A stretch of DNA of 35,779 nt from a virus: IMG/VR virus record IMGVR_UViG_3300031565_000176, positions 1 through 35,779 of that record, one strand, 5' to 3'. A program made the translations under genes and the position numbers. The notes beneath the pieces were generated by a model. It made no database searches, was not told where the DNA came from, and saw only the letters and a program-made list of their open reading frames with translations. Within the stretch, counting starts at the first letter, position 1; the number at the start of each line of letters is the position of its first letter. Shown here piece by piece: positions 23,293-31,448 of this stretch.

Positions 23293-24383
23293 CTTTTTTC
23301 TCCTCCTCCTCCTTGTAATTGGATTTCCAATAGTGCAAACATTGTTATAATAACGATAGCGATTCTCGGAGACTGCCCAATCCCTGAGAATATCGGAGCC
23401 ATCGGCGAATGGGACAAACAAATTGCGGATGCAACAATACAACCCGCAAAAACGGTATTTAAAAGGAGAGTTTTGTCCGCCCTCCTATATCTTTTGACTT
23501 TATTGCAGAAAAATATAAATAAAAATATACATCCAACAATCCCCACGCAAAGTCCAAATTCCAAATAATCATTATACAGACGATCTGCCGTGCCATATTG
23601 AGGCCAGCAGAATTCATCTGTCATACCGAATATGCTTCCAAAACCCCAACCTTGAAGCGGCTTATCAAATATCAATTCCAATGCCTTTTTCCAAATCGTA
23701 GTCCGCATTATTAACTTGCGAAGAAGCTGGTCGCGGAAGTGGACGATAAAAATAGTCATTCCGGAAAGTATCGCCAAAAAATGAATCGAGCCAAACCTTT
23801 TTTTTGCAGCAATAAACGCCAAACCTACCACCGTAGCCATTCCAGCGGTAGCGGATTTTGAAAGAACCAAGCCCATAACAGGAAAAATCGCCATCAACGG
23901 GTGCAGATAGAGTGCTATGGGAAAAATTATCGCCTGAAAATCCCCGTGAAACGCCGAAGTTCCCATAAAAGCACAGGATCCAGAAGAAGTATCATACACA
24001 AAATCAAGTCCGAACCTCTGAGAAAGACCTAAGATGGCATTTATTGCTGAAAGTAAAACCAAAGTCTTTAGAATACACCGGACATTCTTGGCATAACAGA
24101 CAATCAGGTAATAAAGCAACAGCAAAAAGACTATGTTTACCAATGCCATCCGGCTGTAAGGCGTCGGAGCGATAAAGATATTCAAGAAACAAACAAAACC
24201 CAGTGCAAATAACGTCTTGTCTTTCAGGTCTCTCTGCTTCTTTTGAGAAAGAGCCACAAAGAAAAGGAATATCACCCCAAGTTGAAAGAATTGAAGCTGT
24301 GTTTGCGCCAAAGGTAAATTTCCCCAATAAAAAATAGGGGCAAGAAATAGAAAGACCTTTAACACAAAGTCAAAACTATTCAT
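23280..24383 (-). CDS. O-antigen polymerase/ligase-like (Wzy/WaaL family) membrane protein
   Basis: 367 aa, ATG 24383, overlapping the previous gene by 8 nt. About ten hydrophobic spans cover the sequence, with a large periplasmic loop in the C-terminal half. In that loop 'RTTIWKKALELIFDKPLQGW' followed by GFGS, and later 'YNDYLEFGLCVGIVG', match the conserved motifs of the Wzy_C family, which polymerises O-antigen repeats or ligates them to lipid A core. Phage-borne O-antigen polymerases are known in serotype conversion (for example in phage D3). Here it lies inside the late structural operon. Predicted role: altering host surface polysaccharide late in infection, perhaps to block re-adsorption. 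Family call good, activity unproven. Confidence 0.8.
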   Translation of the reverse strand: MNSFDFVLKVFLFLAPIFYWGNLPLAQTQLQFFQLGVIFLFFVALSQKKQRDLKDKTLFALGFVCFLNIFIAPTPYSRMALVNIVFLLLLYYLIVCYAKNVRCILKTLVLLSAINAILGLSQRFGLDFVYDTSSGSCAFMGTSAFHGDFQAIIFPIALYLHPLMAIFPVMGLVLSKSATAGMATVVGLAFIAAKKRFGSIHFLAILSGMTIFIVHFRDQLLRKLIMRTTIWKKALELIFDKPLQGWGFGSIFGMTDEFCWPQYGTADRLYNDYLEFGLCVGIVGCIFLFIFFCNKVKRYRRADKTLLLNTVFAGCIVASAICLSHSPMAPIFSGIGQSPRIAIVIITMFALLEIQLQGGGGEKRWKV

Positions 24384-24744
24384 AAAGAATCAGATATGTT
24401 CCGCTGGCAATACTTTTCCAAACATACAGCCCATTAGAAACTTCAATCGGGTATTCCAAAATAATAGTTTCGCTATTCCCGGCAGTAGCAACCTCAATCT
24501 CCAGTATTATATTTTCCTCATCCAAAGACGGCTCATATTCATCGTAAAGAGTCAAGAAGGCTCCGATTGCGTCGTGATTTATTAAACTTACCGCCCATAT
24601 TCTTGCATCGCCCCTGACTATTTGCACACTATTGTCCGTACCTACTGCTTTGGACTTCCCGATATGATCTGGTTCCATACGAGCTTCTGCTATTATCGGC
24701 AATATAAACAGCAGTATCAAAAATAGACAAAGTATTCTTTTCAT
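24376..24744 (-). CDS. 122-aa exported beta-rich protein (distant third member of the exported set)
   Basis: ATG 24744 with GGAG upstream. Residues 1-21 are a Sec signal ending 'PIIAEA'. The mature part contains 'IWAVSLINHDAIGAFLTLYD' and later strands with 'VSNGLYVWKSIASGTYLILY', matching in order the strands of the two exported paralogues just upstream, though with low identity. It follows a terminator. Function unknown; the fold is likely a small beta-sandwich like phage decoration proteins. Confidence 0.6.
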   Translation of the reverse strand: MKRILCLFLILLFILPIIAEARMEPDHIGKSKAVGTDNSVQIVRGDARIWAVSLINHDAIGAFLTLYDEYEPSLDEENIILEIEVATAGNSETIILEYPIEVSNGLYVWKSIASGTYLILYE

Positions 24745-24759
24745 TCCTTCTCCTTGTTA

Positions 24760-24793
24760 GAAAAAAGCGGGAGCCCACAAAAGACTCCCGCTT
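24760..24793 (-). terminator. Rho-independent terminator after the second exported paralogue
   Basis: Minus strand AGCGGGAG (24792-24785) pairs perfectly with CTCCCGCT (24773-24766) around an 11-nt loop, then a run of T (24766-24761). It lies 5 nt after the stop at 24798 and separates the capsid block from the O-antigen-enzyme block. Confidence 0.85.
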
Positions 24794-24797
24794 ATCT

Positions 24798-25223
24798 TTA
24801 ATCTGGTTCTTGTCCTCGGTAGTGGATTACAGCATAGGCATCCGTCAAAATCACAGAAAAACCTGTTGTTAAACGAATCGGGTCGTCTCCGAAATCAATG
24901 TAATAACCTTTACCGGTTGTCGCTTCATAAATTTCAAAGACACACGTAGAGGCAGCAGTCCCTCCCATACTTCCAGCATCATATATTCCTATTGCTGATG
25001 TTCCTGCTGTCCCCGTTACGAATATCCGGTAAATGTTCACAGGTTCAGATATAGATGCGATGACATTCGTACTCGCCAACAATATATCTGTGTGCTTTAA
25101 CGGTTGATGTCGCTCTCCTGGGGCTGCTTTGTCTCTGGTGATTACAAAATCATCATCGGCAAAAGCAACAGTTGAAAGAGTTGCGATTAAACCCACTACC
25201 AAGAGGAGTAGTAATCGTTTCAT
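24798..25223 (-). CDS. Exported beta-sandwich-like protein, paralogue 2
   Basis: 141 aa, ATG 25223. Residues 1-22 are a Sec signal ending 'STVAFA'. The mature part 'VNIYRIFVTGTAGTSAIGIY' through 'FEIYEATTGKGYYIDFGDDP' and 'YAVIHYRG' aligns with paralogue 1 over its whole C-terminal 75 residues. This strand pattern is common in small phage capsid-decoration or tail proteins. Its translation start region (15 nt ending in ATG, 25235-25221) is identical to that of the major capsid gene, suggesting a similarly high output. A terminator follows directly. Confidence 0.7.
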   Translation of the reverse strand: MKRLLLLLVVGLIATLSTVAFADDDFVITRDKAAPGERHQPLKHTDILLASTNVIASISEPVNIYRIFVTGTAGTSAIGIYDAGSMGGTAASTCVFEIYEATTGKGYYIDFGDDPIRLTTGFSVILTDAYAVIHYRGQEPD

Positions 25224-25232
25224 AGTATCTCC

Positions 25233-25601
25233 TTATCGGTAATGAAGAACAATCGCACCATTAGTTACTACCAGTGAACATCCTGTATCAAACTTGAGAG
25301 GATTTTCGCCGAAGTCAATATAATGACCTTCGCCGTCGGTTGCTTCATAGATTTCTATCTCGCATCTGGCAACTGTTTCCGCTCCAAGAGTTGCTGTATC
25401 ATATAATCCAAATGTTAAACTACCCGCTGTATTGTTGACCATAATGCGATAGATATCTATGCCGTGTCCTGCAACAAGTTGATTAGATGTTAGTGCACCG
25501 GAAGTCTTTAATGGGCTCGTTCTACTGCTATCTGCGCAAGCAGAAGAGCATAATCCAACAACCAAGCCAATAACCAATAAGAAAGATAGTAACTTTTTCA
25601 T
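25233..25601 (-). CDS. Exported beta-sandwich-like protein, paralogue 1
   Basis: 122 aa from ATG 25601, chosen because AGGAGGA precedes it; the longer frame to 25703 lies inside the capsid gene. Residues 1-23 are a Sec signal ending 'CSSACA'. The mature part 'IDIYRIMVNNTAGSLTFGLY', 'CEIEIYEATDGEGHYIDFGE' and 'NGAIVLHYR' is clearly homologous to the next gene. It sits 14 nt behind the major capsid gene, where decoration proteins are often encoded, but the export signal argues for a periplasmic or surface location. Confidence 0.7.
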   Translation of the reverse strand: MKKLLSFLLVIGLVVGLCSSACADSSRTSPLKTSGALTSNQLVAGHGIDIYRIMVNNTAGSLTFGLYDTATLGAETVARCEIEIYEATDGEGHYIDFGENPLKFDTGCSLVVTNGAIVLHYR

Positions 25602-25614
25602 AGTTTCCTCCTCC

Positions 25615-26928
25615 TTAAATGGTTCCTGGGTTCTTTGCGTAGGATTTAGCCAGGAGATAATTCTTAGGAACAGAATTAGTATCCTTGACTGCCACCTGCC
25701 CAAAAATCGCTTTCACGCCGATACCATTCTCAAATCCATAATCGTAGGTTTGGGTTATGGGTGTCGGTTTCATCCCCCAGCCACGAACTGCAACTTCCGC
25801 CCCAAAGCCAATCTGAGTTGACACATTGCGAAGAGTTATCAACGCGCCTGCCGTGTGAGCTGCTGCGGTTGTCCCATTCGCACCTCTTCCACCAAGAGCA
25901 ACTGTAAAAGTGTAAGAGTTTGCCTTTGCAGTATAGGTCATTTCCTCGTTGTCAATCCTCAAAGTCCCCTCTGTAGGGAAAAACCTTAAGTAATTAGCTT
26001 TGGTGTTACTGCCTACTGTTGGATTAGTAGAAATATCAGTCATATCGGCAGATAACCGAGCTTCAGGTCTCAAAGGTGAACCCTGAACATTAAGACCAGA
26101 CTTTACTGAACGGTGAACATACAAAATACAACCATTGCATATTCCAAGTGCACCAGTAAATATCCTATTCGTTTCACCTCTAATGCCTGCATCTCGCTGT
26201 GCCTGCTGCCATACTGGATCTCCCTTCAACCAATACTCGTCAAGCTCGGAAATAACGATACCATAAGTATCTAATTCCTCGCCATTACTCATCTTGGTTG
26301 ATATAGGAATTGCCCCCTTGCGTTGTAACGCAAGTTTGATGCGGTCTATTTCCTCAGTCCCGAATGTATCGTTGACACCTAAGGCTGCTTCATTTGCGGC
26401 ATCACCGGCATAAAGAACTTCCGCATCCGTTTCGGTTGTGATTAACTGAATAAACATACTCCCATCAATATGACGGGCAACCCAGTTGGATAATCTTTGC
26501 CGTGCTACCTGAACTATGGAGAAATTAACTCGTCTCTCTAAGTTCTCGGTAAATGCCACAGCATTGCGTATCCAATCAACTGTCAGATCAAACTGACCCA
26601 TTGACAGTTTATCTTCACTACCCTCTAAGATAGTTTCGCCTGTTACTCCTGAAGAAATAAGTTGGGACATAACTTGAAAGTGAATGATGTCTCCAGGCCC
26701 TTTAGTAAAATCATCTTTGGTGATGATGGGCTTGGATGAACCTTCACGTCCCTCAAATTTTGCACCCCAAAAGGCTTTACGCATACCGTCGTCAAAAAGC
26801 CTTTTCGACCAAAACTCTGGGACTGCCTTATCAAATTCCCCAGTACCAGCAACACCAGCATCATAGGTGTGCATACTGAGCGTTACGCCTCGATTATTTC
26901 TTAGGAGATTAAATAAATACTTCCACAT
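25615..26928 (-). CDS. Major capsid protein, N4-gp56-like family
   Basis: 437 aa, ATG 26928 behind AAGGAGATACT. The start region 'VPEFWSKRLFDDGMRKAFW' is the arm signature of this capsid family, followed by 'KGPGDIIHFQVMSQLISSGV' and 'GETILEGSEDKL', the standard N-arm and E-loop pattern. 'YGIVISELDEYWLKGDPVWQ' and 'GILGICNGCILYVHRS'-like strands come from the P and A domains (the exact string reads 'GALGICNGCILYVHRS'). Length is normal for the family. It lies directly after the scaffold gene. It forms the HK97-fold shell. Confidence 0.9.
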   Translation of the reverse strand: MWKYLFNLLRNNRGVTLSMHTYDAGVAGTGEFDKAVPEFWSKRLFDDGMRKAFWGAKFEGREGSSKPIITKDDFTKGPGDIIHFQVMSQLISSGVTGETILEGSEDKLSMGQFDLTVDWIRNAVAFTENLERRVNFSIVQVARQRLSNWVARHIDGSMFIQLITTETDAEVLYAGDAANEAALGVNDTFGTEEIDRIKLALQRKGAIPISTKMSNGEELDTYGIVISELDEYWLKGDPVWQQAQRDAGIRGETNRIFTGALGICNGCILYVHRSVKSGLNVQGSPLRPEARLSADMTDISTNPTVGSNTKANYLRFFPTEGTLRIDNEEMTYTAKANSYTFTVALGGRGANGTTAAAHTAGALITLRNVSTQIGFGAEVAVRGWGMKPTPITQTYDYGFENGIGVKAIFGQVAVKDTNSVPKNYLLAKSYAKNPGTI

Positions 26929-26937
26929 AGTATCTCC

Positions 26938-27699
26938 TTATTGCGTCTGTGATTTATCGTAAGCATCTCTTGCATCATCGGAAGGTAGTGCCATATATTG
27001 CTCATAAGTAAGTTTGCCCTGAGTTGCTGGCTTAGAACCCCTACCGGCAATAGCACCTACCCTACCTTTACTCGCACTCGGTGAAGTCTGCCTACTTAAC
27101 TCCAACGATGCGGCTTCAACAGCTATCCTATAAGCAAAAGGGGTTAATAGTTGCACAGTCCCGGATGCGTCTTGAGTAGCAAGTTTTCGCTCAAACAGGA
27201 TTTCATTTGCGCGAAGATACAACTTACTTTTAGGGTTAGCGACGTCAGGATAAAGTTTCTTGGTTTCTTCCCAATTTTCTGACACTTGAGTTTTGAAATC
27301 GCTTTGTGCTTGCGTTTCCTGACTGTTCTTAGCGAATCTCTGTTCCACAAGATTATTAAAATAATTACTTAATACCCTTGCGGTCTCACCGTCAAAATGC
27401 TTGGTAAGGTCAGTAACCTTATCCTCCACTTCCTTTTTCTCACCGGGAGTTAGTGCTGATTGCACCATTCCCGTAAGACGCTTAATTTCCTGAGCCATAC
27501 GAGTTGCTTCTCTATTAGAGTTCTCGTATCCGGCCTCAAGTTCTTCCGGCGTCTTATACTTTCCGGCATACAGTTTTTCCTCTTCTGCTATCGGGGTTAC
27601 TTGAGGTGTTACCTCAGTTCCCTCGGGCTGTTCTACTACTGGTGGGGCCAAATTTTCCTCTTCGGGGTTAATCGGCGTTACCACTTTTTCTACTACCAT
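26938..27699 (-). CDS. Capsid scaffold / assembly protein
   Basis: 253 aa, ATG 27699 with AAGGAGGAA upstream. Acidic, Glu/Pro/Gln-rich and mostly helical. 'LYAGKYKTPEELEAGYENSN' is the recurring N-terminal signature of podovirus scaffold proteins, followed by a coiled-coil-like region and a basic C-terminus ('SKGRVGAIAGRGSKP'), which usually contacts the capsid protein. It lies immediately before the major capsid gene. No protease motif is visible. Confidence 0.8.
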   Translation of the reverse strand: MVVEKVVTPINPEEENLAPPVVEQPEGTEVTPQVTPIAEEEKLYAGKYKTPEELEAGYENSNREATRMAQEIKRLTGMVQSALTPGEKKEVEDKVTDLTKHFDGETARVLSNYFNNLVEQRFAKNSQETQAQSDFKTQVSENWEETKKLYPDVANPKSKLYLRANEILFERKLATQDASGTVQLLTPFAYRIAVEAASLELSRQTSPSASKGRVGAIAGRGSKPATQGKLTYEQYMALPSDDARDAYDKSQTQ

Positions 27700-27715
27700 T
27701 TTACTTCCTCCTTAT

Positions 27716-27764
27716 AAAAAAAGCCGTATCAGTTCCTGAAACATTCAGGGTTACTAATACAGCT
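27716..27764 (-). terminator. Rho-independent terminator upstream of the scaffold and capsid genes
   Basis: Minus strand: AGCTGTATTAGT (27764-27753) pairs with ACTGATACGGCT (27733-27722) over 12 bp with G-U wobbles. An inner CCTGAA/TTCAGG hairpin sits within it, followed by seven T (27722-27716). Only about 17 nt separate it from the scaffold start, so it probably tunes read-through rather than ending an operon. Confidence 0.8.
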
Positions 27765-27786
27765 CTTATTTTCTAAGCTACTGTAA

Positions 27787-27939
27787 TTACTTCCTAATTG
27801 TCTGATATTTGTTTACGTCTATCACCTCCCCAGACGAAAAGTTTATTTTAATATAACCGTGAAACTTCTCTTCTTTTAATTCTTTTAAATTTTTATCTTC
27901 CTGAAATTTTTCCTCAAAACTTTTCAACCAATCAATCAT
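27787..27939 (-). CDS. 50-aa small protein before the terminator
   Basis: ATG 27939 overlaps the previous TGA (ATGA). Charged helix ('FEEKFQEDKNLKELKEEKF') then two strands ending 'GEVIDVNKYQ'. No family recognised; tight overlap supports translation. Confidence 0.6.
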   Translation of the reverse strand: MIDWLKSFEEKFQEDKNLKELKEEKFHGYIKINFSSGEVIDVNKYQTIRK

Positions 27940-28097
27940 TCTTCTTTTGGTTTCTTTTCCTCTAAATCCTTTGCGTCAATTTCGTCTTTTTCTTCGTCGG
28001 ATTTATTCATATAATCATCTTCTGAAATTTTGCCAACTCCAAGATGACTCATAATAGCATCAAGTTTTTTATTTATTTGATTTAGTTCATCAGGCAT
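27936..28097 (-). CDS. 53-aa acidic small protein
   Basis: ATG 28097 with AGGAGG 6 nt upstream. Short helix 'LNQINKKLDAIMSHLG' followed by an Asp/Glu/Lys-rich disordered tail. It is placed after the portal-associated genes; function unknown. Confidence 0.65.
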   Translation of the reverse strand: MPDELNQINKKLDAIMSHLGVGKISEDDYMNKSDEEKDEIDAKDLEEKKPKEE

Positions 28098-28106
28098 AAT
28101 ATCCTC

Positions 28107-28427
28107 CTATTTTCCCACCCTGAAAAAGTTATCAATTCGGGAAGGTCTTTTTTTCTGTTCGTTTTTCCTTACTGTCTTGGCTTTTATCTCTAAAATTTTA
28201 GGTATATTTAATGCCATCTTTAGTCCCTTTTTAATAAGCTGATAATGTTTAAGCAATTCCGCAGGGGCTTGAAGATTATCCATATATGCGGTATATTCGT
28301 CTATCAATCGATTGAGATGTTGTTCATAAACTAACCAACCATTATGTTTTGATACAGCAAGCCAATTAGTGTATTCGGTAATACTTTTACTGTCCGACGA
28401 CTGCTGGGATACCTGCGGGTTGACCAC
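28107..28427 (-). CDS. 106-aa helical protein downstream of portal
   Basis: I take the GTG at 28427 because AAGGAGGT lies 7 nt upstream; the first codon of the frame is another GTG at 28436 that overlaps that site. The start lies inside the portal gene, overlapping it by 41 nt. The protein is helical and basic at its C-terminus ('KTVRKNEQKKRPSRIDNFF'), of the size of small head-assembly factors. No family recognised. Confidence 0.65.
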   Translation of the reverse strand: MVNPQVSQQSSDSKSITEYTNWLAVSKHNGWLVYEQHLNRLIDEYTAYMDNLQAPAELLKHYQLIKKGLKMALNIPKILEIKAKTVRKNEQKKRPSRIDNFFRVGK

Positions 28428-30396
28428 CTTGCCCACCTCCTTGCTTTGCCAGTTTTGCCTGCTCCTCTGCCTGTTGTTGTTGAAGTAACTGTATTGCTTG
28501 CGCTGTATCCTGTATTCTTCTTTGTTGCAATTCCTCTAAAGTGGGAAGTTTTACATTGCGCATATCTATTGCCTTGAAATAATTATCCGTAATTGTATAC
28601 ATTACCTCATCGGTAATAACAGGATTTTTCCCATAAGAGTTCATAGATGTCTGATAGGCTGCATTTGCCCTCTCTTGCTCTATTTGACGGTTGATGTTTA
28701 TGGAGTTTCCTGCCGCCTCAAAATCAAAGTTTCCGAGAAATCCCTGTTTGCCTATTTTTCTAAAAGGATTTTCTTTTCCTGTTAAGCGATAAACTAACTC
28801 ATCTTCTAAAAACTCGGCATTTAACTGGACTATAAAATCATACAAATCCTCGTTGACATCCTGCAAAGCCCGTATAAAATCATCAAACTTTATATTTCCC
28901 TCGCCCACTATCGTCATTATTCCAGTAGCGGTTCTGTTTGAGGCAATAGTGCTTTCAGTCCCTAAAGAATAGTCTGTTACACCGAATAACTTTTGCACCA
29001 GAGCAAGTAGAAACTCTATCTTTACGAATTCCATTTGCTCGGATTTAGGAAGTTCAAGCACTTTGAAGGCGGCGGGATTATCATTCGTCCAATTAGCACC
29101 CGGGCCAAAAGGATTTTCGTCAGGGTCGTGGTTAGCAGGTGTAATTACAGGCGGGTTGTTATTGATAGAACCTCTGTCTATTGCCTGATTAAATATAGCG
29201 TCTATTAAATTGCGTATTCCAATAAGAAACTCAGGAACTCCTTTACCGTAGAAAGAACCATCCATAGGGATAATCTGGTAATGGAAGAACGGTCTCTTGG
29301 GATAAGGGGTAATCATCCAGCCCAAAAGTTTGCTATTTTGAACTGCTATCGTATTGTCTATGTTGGCGGTTAGGTCTTTGGTGGCGATAAAAACCACTAC
29401 CTCCTCATCAAGTCCGTCGTTATTGACATCATATTTTCCGTGCCATTCGCTTATGAGAATTTTTTTGAAATTGTGATTGGTATTGGATGGATCGGCAGGA
29501 GCACTTAATAAATCCTGCTCAATTTCTTTAACCGCTTTCTCATCAAATAGCCCATCCTCAATATCACCTATCCTGCGCTTTAGCCAGTCAAGTGTTCTCT
29601 CATACTGGTCGGCAATCCAGTCAAGTTCTTCTATTTCTGGGGTATCTGCGTCTTTGGGAATAACTATTTGCTTTATGTTGCGGGTATAAATCTTGGGACT
29701 GTCATAAACCTTTTTCTCCTCGGACAATATCTGCTTGCTCTTGAATAACGGCCCCCCTGTCAATGGATTTACCGCAGGTATTTCTTCATCTTTCTTAAAC
29801 TCAATCGGTTTTCCCTCTGATCCTGTGGGTTCTTGACCTTCTACCGGTTGATTAACAAGAGGTTCTCCTGTTAATCCATCAATGGCATAGTAAACAGTTC
29901 TGTTTATAATTTTATAAGTTTCTTCCCAGACGCATTTTACTATCGCATCCCCAGACATTACTACATTCTTAAAACAAGTTTTCATCCTGCGATAGATTTT
30001 CATTACTTTGTCAACTTGGAAATTAAGGGCATCTTGCACTGTGGGGGCTTGGGCAAAGTCATCCTCGCTATGACCTTTAACCCAGACAATAGGTTTTGCC
30101 CCATAACAGACTTTTAAAAATCTCGGCAGTAATCCCTCAATGGTAAAGGCTTCTATGGGAATACCAATGTCGGAGGCATTATCCCACGGAAAGTTTTTCG
30201 GGTTAGCTTTCGGATCTTCCCCCCAACCCATAAGCCCTGATATGGAACGCTTGGCCTCATAGCGACTGACATACTCATCAACATCGGCAAGGCGTTTATA
30301 ATAATAACGCTTGGAGTCATTGACCCATTTGACTACATCGTCTTTTAACTTTACTTCGTCAAACTTTGCCAATTTTGTTTTAGTAGGCTCTGGCAT
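28387..30396 (-). CDS. Portal protein (podovirus type)
   Basis: 669 aa, ATG 30396 directly after the previous stop. 'FPWDNASDIGIPIEAFTIEG' near residue 70 and 'NVVMSGDAIVKCVWEE' near 145 are typical of large podovirus portals. 'SFYGKGVPEFLIGIRNLIDA' and 'IFNQAIDRGSINNNPPVITP' form the wing/stem region, and the end is Gln-rich and helical as in barrel-forming portals. A dodecamer of this protein would hold the packaging motor and the adaptor. It is positioned after the terminase genes and before the scaffold. Confidence 0.88.
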   Translation of the reverse strand: MPEPTKTKLAKFDEVKLKDDVVKWVNDSKRYYYKRLADVDEYVSRYEAKRSISGLMGWGEDPKANPKNFPWDNASDIGIPIEAFTIEGLLPRFLKVCYGAKPIVWVKGHSEDDFAQAPTVQDALNFQVDKVMKIYRRMKTCFKNVVMSGDAIVKCVWEETYKIINRTVYYAIDGLTGEPLVNQPVEGQEPTGSEGKPIEFKKDEEIPAVNPLTGGPLFKSKQILSEEKKVYDSPKIYTRNIKQIVIPKDADTPEIEELDWIADQYERTLDWLKRRIGDIEDGLFDEKAVKEIEQDLLSAPADPSNTNHNFKKILISEWHGKYDVNNDGLDEEVVVFIATKDLTANIDNTIAVQNSKLLGWMITPYPKRPFFHYQIIPMDGSFYGKGVPEFLIGIRNLIDAIFNQAIDRGSINNNPPVITPANHDPDENPFGPGANWTNDNPAAFKVLELPKSEQMEFVKIEFLLALVQKLFGVTDYSLGTESTIASNRTATGIMTIVGEGNIKFDDFIRALQDVNEDLYDFIVQLNAEFLEDELVYRLTGKENPFRKIGKQGFLGNFDFEAAGNSININRQIEQERANAAYQTSMNSYGKNPVITDEVMYTITDNYFKAIDMRNVKLPTLEELQQRRIQDTAQAIQLLQQQQAEEQAKLAKQGGGQGGQPAGIPAVVGQ

Positions 30397-30540
30397 TTAT
30401 TTTTTCCTTATGTTTTTTATATTGCCTAAAATTCCTGTGCCTCTGGGTGGAAGTTTAGAAGTTCCATATAATCTTTTATGCCTTTTTCTGCGTTCCTCAT
30501 TTGTGCGGGGTTTACCATATTTACGATAATCAAATGCCAT
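30397..30540 (-). CDS. 47-aa basic small protein before portal
   Basis: ATG 30540; its TAA is followed directly by the portal ATG. It is strongly basic ('RTNEERRKRHKRLYG') with a Gly/Pro-rich end, so nucleic-acid contact is possible. No family recognised. Confidence 0.6.
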   Translation of the reverse strand: MAFDYRKYGKPRTNEERRKRHKRLYGTSKLPPRGTGILGNIKNIRKK

Positions 30541-30541
30541 T

Positions 30542-30682
30542 TTATTTTTCCCCTAATTTTTTTGCCAATTCTTTGGCGAAAGTTTTTATATGAACACAAG
30601 TAAAATCTTTAGGTATCCAAGCCTGTTTAAATCTGCAATTTTTTTTGGTAGCCTTAAGCATATCCTCTATCTTTTTCCTCAT
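30542..30682 (-). CDS. 46-aa basic small protein
   Basis: ATG 30682. Basic, with two Cys ('NCRF', 'FTCVHI') separated by 12 residues. Packed between its neighbours with no spare bases. Function unknown. Confidence 0.55.
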   Translation of the reverse strand: MRKKIEDMLKATKKNCRFKQAWIPKDFTCVHIKTFAKELAKKLGEK

Positions 30683-30683
30683 A

Positions 30684-30869
30684 TTATTTCTTTCGGATAT
30701 TCTTGGTTTCGCCGAGAGCAGGTTTCCCTGTAGGCTCCCAACCCCTTCTTACGCCTTCCAATAATCTGCGCTGGCGTTCTGCTTTCACCTTCGTAGTTTT
30801 TTTAGCCGATACTTTGCCGTCGTGAGAAACTCTGTATCCATCAACTTTTCTCACCTTTACGGGACTCAC
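30684..30869 (-). CDS. 61-aa basic protein of a recurrent phage small-gene type
   Basis: GTG 30869 with GGAGGG upstream, overlapping the previous TGA (GTGA). 'VDGYRVSHDGKVSAKKTTK' then 'KAERQRRLLEGVRRGWEPTG' is a pattern I have seen repeatedly in small proteins encoded between terminase and portal. The function of that type is not known. It is very basic and likely helical. Confidence 0.65.
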   Translation of the reverse strand: MSPVKVRKVDGYRVSHDGKVSAKKTTKVKAERQRRLLEGVRRGWEPTGKPALGETKNIRKK

Positions 30870-31267
30870 TTTTTCCCTCCAAATGCTCCGCCAATTCTAT
30901 TTTTTATCCGATTGATTTTATTCATAGTTTGGCTGGCAATTCCTCCGCTAATAATTTTTCTATTTTTATCCTGTGGGTTAAAGTCATCAACTATTTTCTC
31001 GCAGTAATGAAGAATACCGATAGCCCGCAGTTTATCAAGCCAGAAATTCGGAGAAGCATCAAGGGCAACGGTGTCGTTCTTAATCCATATCTCGGCTATC
31101 TTGAAATCTTTGGGTTGTTCTGGTTGCGTAAGTTTTATTTTTTCTGCATATAAGCTACTTAATTCTTTTCGAACATCCTTGTTGTCTTTTTGGGGTTCTA
31201 ATTCTTTAATTCTGGCTTCAATGGAAATCAATCTACCATTACCTTCTTCTTTTATTTCGTCAGGCAT
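30866..31267 (-). CDS. 133-aa helical protein between terminase and portal
   Basis: ATG 31267, overlapping the previous gene by 8 nt. N-terminal coiled coil ('ISIEARIKELEPQKDNKDVR'), then an aromatic central part 'FKIAEIWIKNDTVALDASPN' and a basic C-terminus. No named domain. Context suggests a packaging or head-assembly accessory. Confidence 0.6.
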   Translation of the reverse strand: MPDEIKEEGNGRLISIEARIKELEPQKDNKDVRKELSSLYAEKIKLTQPEQPKDFKIAEIWIKNDTVALDASPNFWLDKLRAIGILHYCEKIVDDFNPQDKNRKIISGGIASQTMNKINRIKNRIGGAFGGKK

Positions 31268-31448
31268 AGGAAATCCTTTCTACGCATATTTCAGTTAATG
31301 GGTCAAATGATACTTTATAATTTCCTCCTATTGTAAAAATAATATTTTTAACAATTCTTCTAATGGGGAATTCTATATCAACCCATTGAAAATCTTTTTT
31401 CCCAAACCAAAATCTATTAGCCTTTTTTCTATCTCTTCTAAGTTTCAT
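31260..31448 (-). CDS. 62-aa basic small protein after TerL
   Basis: ATG 31448 shares one base with the TerL stop (TGATG); a TTG one codon earlier is the alternative. The first 20 residues are Lys/Arg-rich and are followed by beta-prone segments 'IIFTIGGNYKVSFDPLTE'. Unknown function; translation is probably coupled to TerL. Confidence 0.6.
   Translation of the reverse strand: MKLRRDRKKANRFWFGKKDFQWVDIEFPIRRIVKNIIFTIGGNYKVSFDPLTEICVERISYA

Noticed and set aside
25601-25703. Longer N-terminus for exported paralogue 1
   Set aside because: The extension lies within the capsid gene and precedes a well-placed ribosome binding site and signal peptide at ATG 25601.
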